Of a stretch of DNA of 64,000 nt, positions 10,559 through 22,125 are shown piece after piece; position 1 is the first letter of the stretch, and the number at the start of each line of letters is the position of its first letter. This DNA is from Iris pallida (Eukaryota; Streptophyta; Magnoliopsida; Asparagales; Iridaceae): NCBI GenBank assembly GCA_029216955.1, contig JANAVB010005598.1:653641-717640 (forward strand), written 5' to 3'. Below the pieces are notes generated by a model, which ran no database searches, was not told the DNA's origin, and worked only from the letters and a program-made list of their open reading frames with translations. The position numbers were made by a program, and so were the translations under genes.

Positions 10559-13500
10559 TGTCACGACCCGCACCCTAGAGTTAGGGCATGAGAACGTAAC
10601 AACGCCCAGCCTACGCCGCAGTGTCGGCGGTAGAACGCTGTCCTAGGTCTCAATGCATCTAACAGTATAAGACTAAACAGTTTATACTCTCCGAATGGGG
10701 GTGACATAGCAGATACAGTCTCAATCACAACTAAGGTAGAGCAAGATAAAAGATAGGTAAAACATAAAATCCAAAAGAGATACAGCAGATAGAAGCCTAA
10801 GTGTCTAAGATACACAAATCCAGAAATACATCTCAAAGCTCAATATAGTAATCCATAAAATAAATACAACTCCAGACAACTGAAAATAGCTAACTAAACA
10901 ATCTCTAATGTGTCTCCTCTAGGCTAGCAGGCAACCTCCAGGCTATCTGTAAAATTTATCAACAGGTCCAGTCAGGACAGGAGCGAGCACAATACATCTC
11001 AACAAGTCATAACATGAAAGAAAATGTAATCATGCTAGAGAATAAAATACAGGATCTGAAGAAATAGCATAATGTAAAAGAGAGACTGTAAGTAAATATC
11101 TATGATATATATAAAGAGAGACAATGCTAGTGATTCAGAGTACTGCATAAACATGTGAATGGCTAAGGACTGATTCATGATTACACTACTGGAAATTGAT
11201 TCATGATTACACTACTTGGATTTATTCACATGTTCACTTATACTCACCCATCCCCAATCAATACACAAGGATCCATTCATGTTACGTTAAGATTCATGAT
11301 TATACTACGTTGCCCATAAAGGGTGATTCATGAATTGATTCGTGAAGGCTCGGTGATCATGAGGGTACATGAGTCACTAGCTGATTTCCGAAGATTCATG
11401 ATGATAGAAGCATATGATACGTGATATAAGTGAAACATACATGACAAAAGTATCTGATGCTCCTGAGAGGGATAACATCTCATGAAGGGATCCATATAGT
11501 ACCAATCCGTGTTACCAACGTGTCAGCATCAAGTAAGATAGTCTAAAGCAGGAAATATAATCCTAAACATGATATGAAATGATCAGAAAATATACTCGCC
11601 TGATAACCTGAACAGCTGATAGGTAAAGGGGTCCAACTGAAGCCACAGAGTCCTATTTAAAGCAACACAGGTTACAAGGTATTCAAGTTGTAATAAATAA
11701 ATCTCTACAAACAATCTATTTTATTCTAGGTTCTTCTAAGTCTAAATAACTCTAGGTCAACTTCGGTCAATAATCTCGTCATACTAGGTCAAGTGTTGAC
11801 TTACAGTTGACTTTGGGTCAACTGGTCAAACAGGGTCAATTCTAGTCTAATTATTAAAGGTATAAAGTGTACTTCGTTATTCGTACGTCGAAACTTACGA
11901 CACGCAAATCGAGATAAGATGATTAACGGTAAAGTTAATAATCTTACTATAATGTTTCACGTGTCCATCTTGTCAATTTCAGCGATGTGAGATCACTGGA
12001 ATTGACTGATCTCAGTTTCGTTGTACTAATCCCGAAATACGAACATTATAAGAATTAAATATTAATTAATTATAAAAGGTTAAACTCAGAGAAACTATCA
12101 ACAACCATTGTCGGACGATGAAATAAACATCGCCAACGTGTCCAGAATGGTCAAATCAGCTAGGATAGCCTACCCATCGGTCCAATTTGGACACAAGGGC
12201 AAAAAGGTAATTTTGGGTCAAAACAGTGTCCGTGTCGGAGCCGTTTCGCACCGAAAAAAATGTGCAGGAAAACAAGTCTACAAAATATAACAAATTATAT
12301 GTCCACGAAACCAGAATGATGATATGAACCCAACGGTATCTCTAGAATTGGATTCTGTTGACCCGATCTCAATTTGGTCCGTTGACTAGAACTTGAAATT
12401 CCGGTTTGCACGGAAATGCGTACCGGAGTCAAAGTTCTCAAAACTCAGCAAACTACATGTCAACGAGTCCAGAATGACGATACGAACTTAACGGTATATC
12501 CGGAATTGGATTCCGATGAGCCGATCTCAAAAAGTTCCGTTGATCCAGAATGTGGGACCCACTTTGCACCGAAAAATATGCCAGGGCCCACGTTCTGTGA
12601 ATCTAATAAATTTTATATGAAAACATGCCAGAACGATGCCACGAGTCTAATGGTGGTGTCAGAAATGAAATCTGGAGTCCCGTGTTCAAAAATGGAATTT
12701 TACAAGTTGGAAATTACGAATTCGGACGGCCAACTTTGGCGTCGAATTCAACCACTCAAACAAGCTCACAATGAAACGAAACTGGAGGGGTAGCAAGAGG
12801 GTTATACCAGCTTCGCACAGGAACTGGAAGCACGCCAAACAGAGCTGCGGTGGAGGAGATACAAGCTGACGAATTTGGCCCCGCGAAACTGTCTAAATTT
12901 AATACAATTTAAACGGTCAACTTGGTGGCCGGTTTTGATGTATCAAACAATAAAATTAACGGACAAAAATTGACATGAGTGAAGGTGGATATACCTAGAT
13001 TGTGACGGAGCAAAGAAATCGCTGATCCAACAGTCGAATTTCCGAAAAAATGCGCGTGAAGTTGCTGCGACGGAGCGCCAAAATGAACTTGGTTTCGCGC
13101 GCATCCCGGAGGACGGTGGCCGTCAGGGGACTGTGCGTCGGAGTGGGGCGCACCCACGGGGAGGGGTCGTCGGAGCCACGGCGGCCCGTGCGACGACACG
13201 GCGGCGCACGACGGCGACCCGTGCGCGCGCGTGCGTGCGCGCCTGTACGCATGCAGCAGCTGCTGCTGTGCTCTGATGGTGGCGCGGCCTGGCTGGCCGA
13301 CAAGGCACGACGGCGCACGGCGAGATGGGGGCTTGGTTGCTCGGGGCCTAGTGGCGGATGGTGGCGGGGATAGGTGGTAGTGGTGGTCGCGGTTGTATGA
13401 TGGGAATGAGGAGAGGGAATAAAGGAGCTGATGTTGGAGGAGAGGTGGCGCGGGCTCGACCAGGGTGGCCGGAGCCACGGCGAGATGGTGGTCATTCTAG

Positions 13501-13992
13501 GCTGAGTGTGGGGGTGGTACAATGGTGGTGGTGGCGTTTGTAGTTGCTGCTGTTGGAGTGTTTGTGTGGGAAAAAATTATTAGGAAAAGAGAGAGATCTA
13601 GAGATAAGAGTGAATAGTAATAAATGAGAAGGAGAGAGAGAAAGGTGTTATCCTACATTAAAGTTAGGGCCGGCCACACTTTGCTGTGAGTGGGATGGAG
13701 GAAAATGGATGGTGAGGATTTAATTGGAGAATCAATGGCTAGATTGGAATATTGGGAAAAATAGGTAATTCGAATAGGGATTTAAATAAATAAAAATTCC
13801 AATAAATATTGAAATAGGTAGATAGGGTATTAAATATTATTTTTGGACGAGAAAAGTGAGGGTGTCATGATGGAGGGTAACGTGGAGCTGGACTGGACTC
13901 GGTGGAGCCGGATTGGATCAAAACCGGACATTATGCAATAATCGAATTAAAAATTAGACGTTGATGATCATGGGTAAATAAGTAGCACATGG
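10559..13992 (-). repeat. Element X, LTR, first part
   Basis: The LTR begins TGTCACGACCCGCACC right after the LINE target TCTAG (10554-10558). Its start resembles the LTR of element A (26565), so X is a diverged relative. The LTR is split at 13992/48413 by element Y and ends at 49059, giving about 4.08 kb. I infer minus orientation because an antisense polypurine tract follows the LTR at 49060. It includes a TTGAC cluster (11755-11839) and a GC-rich part (about 13040-13560) with a 22-bp alternating purine-pyrimidine tract at 13221-13242. No gene seen. Confidence 0.75.
11755..11839. promoter_or_regulatory. TTGAC (W-box core) cluster in X LTR
   Basis: Eight GTCAA/TTGAC cores occur in 85 bp on both strands. 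TTGAC is the core bound by WRKY factors. The same type of cluster, larger, is present in both LTRs of element A. Confidence 0.45.
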
Positions 13993-14572
13993 TGTAAGCC
14001 CATGTTTTTCAAATTTTAGTTAATTAAATGTTAATTAATTATTAATGTTATTTTTTAGCCTTAAAATGATTATTTTTTTAGAATTTTTAAATGATTTTTA
14101 AATGAGTTTTACATATTAAAATATCAATTTTCAATTTTCTAAAATGTTTTTATTGACTTTTGTACTTAATTATATTGTTTAAATATCATTTTGTAAATAT
14201 TAAAATTGTTTTAATATGGTTTTGTAATTTTTAAAATTATTTTTCTATCAGTTTGCAATTATTAAATTATTTTAAAGTGTGGAGTGCAAATTCTTATTTG
14301 CACTTAGACTCTGTTAGGGGCCTACTGTAAATTCCTAAAGACTAGGGGACTAGATGCAATTTCGACGTTAACCCACCCCCCCCCCCCACCACGACCGATC
14401 GGCCACCTGGCCTAACGACCCGCCGCCTTTCCCGGCCGACCAACCGCCTTGACCGACCTATAAAACCCCCTCCTTCTTCCCCAGACCGAACCCTAACCCT
14501 AAACCACCACCACGACCGCCCCCGACCACCGTAGACTTTCGTCTCCGGCGAAAACCCTAGTCCTAAACCCTA
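13993..14572 (+). repeat. Y 5' LTR, segment 1
   Basis: Matches 45018-45615 of the 3' LTR. It ends at the junction with the truncated LTR of element B, where both parents share TA (14571-14572). A C-run lies near 14377-14390. Confidence 0.85.
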
Positions 14573-14573
14573 G
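14459..14573 (+). promoter_or_regulatory. Y LTR promoter: TATA box and telo-box motifs
   Basis: TATAAAA at 14459-14465 is followed 24 bp later by AACCCTAACCCTAAACC (14489-14505) and by further AAACCCTA-type copies near 14550-14572. The order TATA, pyrimidine-rich start, telo-box is typical of plant promoters active in dividing cells. The 3' LTR keeps the TATA box (45501-45507) and an AAACCCTAA (45608-45616). Confidence 0.5.
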
Positions 14574-16936
14574 TGCACAAACAAATCATCTTGAACGGCC
14601 AATCAACTCCTACGGCTTGCTATTATGAGTTCCAAGTTATCCTGGAATAATGCAATTAGGGATTCCTCAGTTCTTACTATGTGCAAGCAAGGCTAGTCTA
14701 TCCAGTCAATCAATTGGCCCATGCATGAATTAGACGAGTCCTAGCAGGACGCTCGTCAATATACAATATACAATAATAATAAAAAGCAGATACTGTTCCC
14801 TGTCCGTGTGGCAGATTTACAGTATCTGTGGGAACCAGCCGGCCCGTCGGGTACTACTCGTTCCAAGGGGGCTGCCATGTAAGAATTCGGGAATCCATTC
14901 TCTCCATGCAATCATTATTTTATTTAACTTAATAGTCCCTACGTTGAGTGAAATCCCATGCCGTGGATCATGGTCATTCAAATGAGTACTTTCGTACGGG
15001 GTACGATATGCACAACTCTACAACGATACCAGTGCGGTTAGGTTGCAGGTCTTACATAGCGTAATGCAACAATCAAATCTAACCACGGTAATCATGCCTT
15101 GACCATAAAGTACATATACTTCTTTCGTAGAAAAATAACTAAATAATTTGAAGCCTGTATGTGCCTGTATGTCAATATTCGAGATTAGCCAGTCGATTAC
15201 AATAGTTCATTTCATGAACGTGTCTCATTCATTCAATTCAATAAGACGACTAGCCAGCCTCTTTAGTTCCAACTAGGAACGCATGATCAATTTTAGTCAA
15301 GCTAACAATTATTATCAATGGTGACAAGGCATGATCAATTATTAATCAAGATAACAATCAATGTTAATTACTGCCAAATTCGGGAAATAAAAATTCATTT
15401 CAATCGTGTCAATCAAATCGTAATTTACCAAGTTCAGGAAAAAGGCGTAAGGATATAAAATGGACGTAAAATATCTAATAAAATATCAATATTCAGGGCT
15501 ATAGAATAGTCATGCGGCTAAGTCTAATGCGGCCAGGATGGATCTTATGCGGCAAGGAAAGGAGTCGGGTTCATGCGGCTCAGGGGGTAGAGGCACATGC
15601 GGCTGAAGAGGCGGGAACCTATGCGGCTGGGGAGTGGGACTAGCTTCCATGCGGCAAGCGGAAGGGATGTTCCATGCGGCTAGGATGAATTGGGCTCATG
15701 CGGCCGAAAAAGACAAGACACATGCGGTCAGCGGAAAGGGTACTCATGCGGCTGGCGGTAAATGAGTCCATACGGCTCAACCAAGTCGAACCCCATGCGG
15801 CCGGGTCAAGGAGATTGCTTATGCGGCTGGCGGGGGGGAAGTTCATACAGTTTATAAGGTTCAGGACCTCATGCGGCCAGCGAGTGAGTCTGGTTCATGC
15901 GGCTGAGTTTAGGAGAGAAATCCATGCGGTCAAGAAAGGGATTCAGTCCTATGCGGCTGAGTTACTTGCCGCATGAAGTGTCATGCGGCCAAGTCAAGCC
16001 CATGCGGCCAGGAGAAGGAGTACAAGTTAATGCGGTTAAGAAAGACGAGGGCGCATATGCGGTTAAGTGGGGAAAGTCCATGCAGCTGGGAATCACTTGC
16101 CGCAAGATTTATTTATGCGGTCAAGTCAAGTACTGTTCTTCTTCTCCAAGTTTCAGAGAAGAAGAACACCATGAACCCAAGCTTCAAAGTTCCATAAAAC
16201 CTTCATCCAGAGTCCAAATTCGAACTTCCTTAGGTCAAAATTGGGTAGAACAAAATTCTCTACAACATGGAACCATCAAAACTTGAAGATAACAAAGTTT
16301 ACTAGATCAAAACCTAAGAAATCTGAAAATATAACAAACTTAGATCTACAACAAATTAGCCATGGAAATTGAAAATGCTAAGTACTAAAGAGACTTAGAA
16401 TCAAATAAGGAGGATGATGGAACAATAATAATGGGGATCCATCAAGAAGCAAGTTGGCACTTGCCTATGCTTTGGTAGGTGGAGAGAGTAATGAAGAAGA
16501 AGAAGAGGAGTAATGGTGAGAATGAGTAATGAGGAGAGAGAATGGTGAGGGTGGCTTTAAATATGGAAGGGGTGGTAGGTGGGAGTTGGGCCGGGTCCAA
16601 TGGGTCGGGTTGCACGGGTCCAACAAGGCTAACCCGAAAGTAAGACTAACGCAGGAAATAAAATACAGGTAATAAAATTACAGGAAGAAATACAGAAATA
16701 AAATTACAGGAAATAAATTAATATGAAAATTAAAGAGCAGCTAATTAATTAACATGAAAATTTAAAGAGCAGATAATAGAATTGTAGAAAATAAAGTGCG
16801 AAAAATAAAATGCAGATAATTAATTAACATGAAGTTATTAAGAATTTAAATACAGGATACTACATGATAAATGCTAAATAAATACATTCAGGCAATATAC
16901 GTTTTAAAATACGCATTCTGGGAACGGGGAGTGACA
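14573..16936 (-). repeat. B 3' LTR (outer 741 bp missing)
   Basis: Base 14573 corresponds to 22867 in the full LTR, so 22126-22866 has no counterpart. An antisense polypurine tract (TCTCTACCCTCCTT) follows at 16937, marking this as the 3' LTR of a minus-strand element. Confidence 0.88.
15511..16121. repeat. ATGCGGY heptamer array in B 3' LTR
   Basis: About two dozen copies of ATGCGGC or ATGCGGT lie in 611 bp, roughly every 26 bp, with unrelated spacers; at least one copy is inverted (near 15968). In the sense of the element (minus strand) the motif is RCCGCAT. The same array is in the other LTR at 23805-24414. Confidence 0.8.
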
Positions 16937-17105
16937 TCTCTACCCTCCTTAGAAAATTCCGTCCTCGAAATTTCAAATCCAAGCAGGATAGAAACATCGG
17001 GGCTAAACTAATCTAAGTACAAGCAATTCAATGAAGCAATCCTTTTACAATGCCCATGGCAAGTAACATATATGTAGATCCATCAATCTACGATATCAAG
17101 CAATT

Positions 17106-20100
17106 CTACCCATAAGGTGATAAGCATGAGGAATCAGGACAATCAAGGTATACAGAAAAAGATATACCTTGTGAGTCAAACAGGTGTGGATACCGTGATC
17201 GAATATCATCTTCACGTTCCCACGTTGACTCTCCCAAGGAGTGATGACCCCAAGCAACACGGACAAGACTAATTGTTCGGTTCTTGAGTATCTTCTCTCT
17301 TCGGTCCAAAATGGACACAGGCTGTTCCTCGTAAGACAGGTTGGCACCAACAACCAACTCAGAATGATCAAGGATATGGCTTGGGTCCGATACATACCTT
17401 CACAACTGAGATACATGAAATACGTCATGCACCTCTCGTAACGAAGGTGGGAGTGATAAACGATAAGCAACATCGCCTATCCGATCAAGGATAACAAATG
17501 GGCCTACGTACCGCGGACTCAGTTTCCCGCGAACGCCAAATCTAATGACCCCACGGGTAGGTGAGATCCGCAAGAATACGTGGTCCCCAACAGAGAACTC
17601 TAACGGCCTACGATGCTGGTCCGCCCAATGACGATGCCGATCCTGCGCAACACGAAGTCGCTCTCTAATTTCCTTAATCACTTCAACCGTCTGAACAATT
17701 ATTTCTGGGCCTAGCATCTTCCTTTCTCCGATATCATCCCATGCTAGTGGCGATCTACACTTCTTACCATATAGTGCTTCAAATGGCGCCATCTAGATAC
17801 TGGCTTGATAACTGTTGTTGTATGAGAACTCGACCAAGTGAAGGTGACTCTTCCAAGACCCTCCAAAATCTAGAGTGCAAGCTCGCAACATGTCTTCCAA
17901 AGTCTGAATCGTCCTTTCTGATTGCCCGTCCGTCTGCGGATGGTAAGCCGTGCTAAATTTTAACTTGGTACCCAGACTATGATGTAAGCTCTTCCAAAAA
18001 TACGATGTAAAGCGGGTATCCCGATCCGACACAATACTGACAGGAACTCCATGCTGCCTGACTATCTGTTGCATATACAACTCTGCCAACTTTTCTGTAG
18101 ATTGCCCTACTCTGAAAGGTAGAAAATGCGCCACCTTCGTAAGCCGATCTACTATCACCCAAATAGCATCTTTACCACTGGGTGATCTCGGTAAACCGGT
18201 CACAAAGTCCATTATAATATGCTCCTATTTCTATTCCGGGACAGGAAGCGGTTGCAATAATCCAGCTGGCCTCTGCTGTTCTGCCTTTACTTGCTGACAT
18301 ATCAAGCAACGGGAAACAACCTAGCTATCTCTCTCTTCATTCCATTCCACCAAAAGTGCTGCTTGATATCTTGGTACATCTTGGTCCCTCCAGGATGTAT
18401 AGAATACTGGGAACTGTGAGCTTCTGTCATAACTTTCTGTCTGATATCTCCACTAGGTACACATAGACGTGATCCAAACCTAAACGTACCATCTTCATGA
18501 ATTTGCATCTCCTTCCTGAGTCCTGACTCACATTCTGCCCTAAGCTTCTGAATCCTTGGGTCTTGTGCCTGAGCTGCCTTGATCCTATCTACCAAGTCGG
18601 ATTGAACTTGTAGACTAGCCAGAATTCCTACATCACTAGAAAGTATAACTTCAATGTCCATCTCCTGAAGGTCTTCTAAGATACGCTTCTGCGTTGTTAA
18701 CATAAATGTGCCGCCTCTCCTGCTGAGAGCGTCTGCCACTACATTAGCCTTGCCTGGATGATACTGAAGCTCCACGTCATAATCTTTGATCAACTCCAAC
18801 CATCTTCTCTGCCTCATGTTCAGTTCCTTCTGGGTAAAGATGTACTTCAGACTTTTGTGATCTGTGTACATTTCCACTCGGTCACCATATAAGTAATGCC
18901 TCCATAGCTTCAGAGCAAACACTACTGCCGCCAATTCCAGGTCATGAGTTGGGTAATTCTTCTCGTGGTCCCGAAGCTGCCTAGATGCATATGCTATCAC
19001 CTTTCCATGCTGCATGAGGACACATCCAAGTCCTTTACCTGATGCATCACAATATACGGTAAAACCTCCAGGTCCAACTGGCAATATAAGAATGGGCGCT
19101 GATATCAACTTCTGCTTCAGATTTTCAAATGATGCCTGGCATTCTGCCGACCAGACGAATGGTATATCCTTCCGGGTCAAGCGGGTCATGGGTGCTGAAA
19201 GCCTTGCAAAGTCTGACACAAACCTTCTGTAATATCCTGCCAATCCCAAGAAACTCCGTACATCAGCTACGGTCTTGGGTACTGGCCAACTCTTCACTGC
19301 TTCTACCTTCTTGGGATCTACTGCTACTCCAGTTCCTGATACAATATGACCCAAAAATGAAATGTGGTCCATCCAGAACTCATACTTGCTGAGCTTGGCA
19401 TACAACTGGTTCTCTCTCAGAACCTGCAACACTTTTCTGAGGTGGTCTTCATGCTCCTCTTCACTAGCAGAGTACACAAGAATGTCGTCGAGAAATACTA
19501 CGACAAACTGATCTAAATATGGCATAAAGATGCGATTCATCAAATCCATGAAGATAGCTGGAGCATTGGTCAAACCAAACGGCATTACTAAAAACTCATA
19601 ATGCCCATACTTCGACCTGAATGCTGTCTTGGGAATGTCTTCCTTCCGAACCCTCACTTGGTGATACCCTGAACGAAGATCTATCTTGGAGAAGACTCTG
19701 GCCCTGCTCAACTGATCAAATAAGTCGTCGATCCTGGGTAATGGGTACTTGTTCTTTACTGTTACCGCGTTAAGCTTCCTGTAATCGATGCACAATCTGG
19801 ATGATCCATCCTTCTTCCCCACAAGTACCACTAGTGCTGCCCATGGTGATACGCTAGCTTGGATGAACTTCTTCTCCTTCAATTCCTCTATGTGCTGATA
19901 CACCTTGGCCTGCTCTGAATCCGCCATTCTGTAAATCCGATCTGATATTGGTTTAGTCCCAGGTGCCAATTCTATACTGAACTCAATATCTCTAACTGGT
20001 GGTAGACCTGGAAGTTCTTCGGGAAATACGTCTAGAAATTCTTCAACTACCTTCGGAATCTGAACTTCTTCCATTGCTGTTACTACTCCCTGCTCTTGCT

Positions 20101-22005
20101 GAGTTGCCTCTGACCTGACCAAGGTGAACCTCTCCATGCCTGGAATATCAAAAGATATACTTTCACTACGACAATCTATTGCCGCATGACTGTCTTTCAG
20201 CCAGTCCATGCCTAAGATGACGTCGAAATTTCTAACAGGAAATTCTATCAACCGGGCGGGTAAAGGATGCCCGCACACTACAACACTACATGCTAAACTA
20301 ACTCTACTAACTCCCACGAACCCATTACCAGTGAGTATATTCAACCTCCCTGGCAATGCCTCAAACTCCACTCCTAGTCGTATCGCAAATTGTGCAGATA
20401 TAAATGAATGGGATGCTCCCGAATCAAACAATGCTACTGCGAGATATGAGGCGACGAGAATGTTACCTGCCACAACATCTCCCGATGCCAATGCCTCTTC
20501 CAGGGACAGTGTGAATGCCTGCCCTCGACCTCCTTGCTGGTTCCCATGCTGTGGCCTAGCCTGGTGCTGCTGCTGGCCCCTGCCTTGAAGATGCTGGGGT
20601 GGTCTACGCTGGTGTTGCTGTATCGGCGGTCCCTGCTGCCGAAACATCTGAGCCTGTGATACTAACGGACGCTGCGCCAACGGCCTCATTGCCAATGCTG
20701 GTCCTCGATACTGGCCTGCCCCTAGTGCTGGCAGAGCAGGAAACTGCTGCCCTGGTCCTCCTGTCCTCGAATTCATGGGACATGTGGTAACCCGATGGTC
20801 TGGATTTCCACATATCAGACACAGTCCGTTCAATATCCGACACACATCTCTAGTGTGCCCCATCTTCTCATAATAAGTGCAGCCCGCCGGGGGTTGCTGG
20901 TTCTTCCTCTGTTGCTGTTGCTGCTGCCTGGGTGGTGGTGCTGGCCCTCACATCGCCACATCGTGGATACGAATGCCAGGGGATGGTGCTGTTGTTCGGG
21001 GCGCTGCTCTCCCTCCTCCTTCAATCTGACCGTGGGATCTCTTCTGACCCCCAGTCCTTGCCGCAAGCCTCTGAATGGTGATCTCATGCCTTCGAGTCGT
21101 CGTCAATATCTCATCAAAAGTCTGGTAATTGTGCCCTTCTATCAATTGTAAGAGCTCAAGATGAAACCCTTGCTGGAACCTCATAGCCCTCTGGCGCTCC
21201 GTCGCTACCATCTCTGGGGCAAATCTACTCAATCTGCAGAACTCCGCTGCATAAGCATCTACAGTCTTGTCAGCCTGTCTGAGGCTGATAAATTTCTGTT
21301 GTAGGCGCCACAACTCCATAATACTTCGTCTTGAACCTTGCAGTAAAATCGTCCCATGCAACAGGACGTCTGATGCCTACTTCCTCTGCTTCCCACCAAT
21401 CACGTGCGAGATCCTGAAGTAACAACTTCACTAGATCCACACTTTCTTCTGCCGGTACCTTAGCAGCTATCAGAATAGCCTCGATATCCTTAAGCCATGC
21501 ATCTGCTGAGATGGCATCCTCCGTGCCCTCGAAACGGCGGGGGTTATACTTGCAAAAACTGGGCTGACACTCCTGAATCTGGCCTCGCCCCTCTTTTTAA
21601 TGCCGTTTGTAATTCTTGGTTGAGTAGTACATTCTGCTCTTGCAACTGAGCGTGCATGCGCTGTTGGGCCAACATCTGGTGTTGCTGAGTAGCCATCATT
21701 CCTCTCATGATCTCCAAAAGGGCTGGTGTGTCCACTTGGGTAGGTGGAACTGTCGGTGGGGGTGGAATGTCCGGATACTGCGACCCAGCTGCTGGTTCCA
21801 CTATCACTTCTTCTTGAATAGCCTCATGAAGTGGTTCTGACCCTTGTTGCTGACCAATCTGGTCAGGTTGTCCATGCTGTTGTCCATGTTGTTGCTGTCC
21901 AGCTCTGACAGATACGGACGAAGTGCCCCTAAGAAAAGGGACAAGAGAACAATCAAATGACCGGACATGAAGGATCAATGAAGTCAAAGGATACTGGAAT
22001 GTCAA
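17106..22005 (-). pseudogene. Element B gag-pol pseudogene
   Basis: One long uninterrupted frame (18302-20863, 853 residues) runs from gag zinc knuckle (residues 15-28, C-x2-C-x4-H-x4-C) through protease (DSGA 147-150), reverse transcriptase ([11 protein letters not shown] with D404; FLDD 457-460), RNase H (YCDASG, D606) into the start of integrase. Integrase core ([18 protein letters not shown]) and a C-terminal chromodomain-like segment (to 17106) follow in another frame. Gag lies upstream to 22005. Defects: frameshift near 21330; TGA at 20950-20948; one-base loss near 18325; two TAGs at 18233-18225 in the motif EWKWEH; TAG at 17795-17793; TGA at 17402-17400. No convincing gag ATG is in frame at the 5' end. 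It would encode the polyprotein for reverse transcription and integration; this copy cannot. Confidence 0.88.
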
Positions 22006-22098
22006 ACTAGAGTTGAGAGTAACAAATCATGAGATCAAGGGGAAACATGTGCGATTGAGACATCCTATTAAACAAAACACCCCACAAGTCTGAAATCA

Positions 22099-22116
22099 GA
22101 CCTGCATGGGCCACCA
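22099..22116 (-). other. B primer-binding site, tRNA-Ile type
   Basis: On the minus strand this reads TGGTGGCCCATGCAGGTC, 9 nt inside the 5' LTR. It is complementary to the 3' end of plant tRNA-Ile(AAU) as I remember it. The same site is found in elements A and Y. Confidence 0.6.
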
Positions 22117-22125
22117 CTAAAACCT

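Noticed and set aside
12909..13543. Long frames on both strands in a GC-rich block (up to 189 residues)
   Set aside because: Low-complexity Pro/Ala/Arg composition on both strands, inside the X LTR; no domain.
13860..13868. GAGGGTGTCA taken as the end of the X LTR
   Set aside because: No polypurine tract follows, whereas a proper LTR end with an antisense polypurine tract and TTTCGTCCTCGAAATT is found at 49059-49100, after the Y insertion.
15640..16286. Frames with many MRL/MRP repeats, duplicated at 23934-24580
   Set aside because: They arise from the ATGCGGY array in the B LTRs; conservation between the two places is due to LTR duplication, not protein selection.
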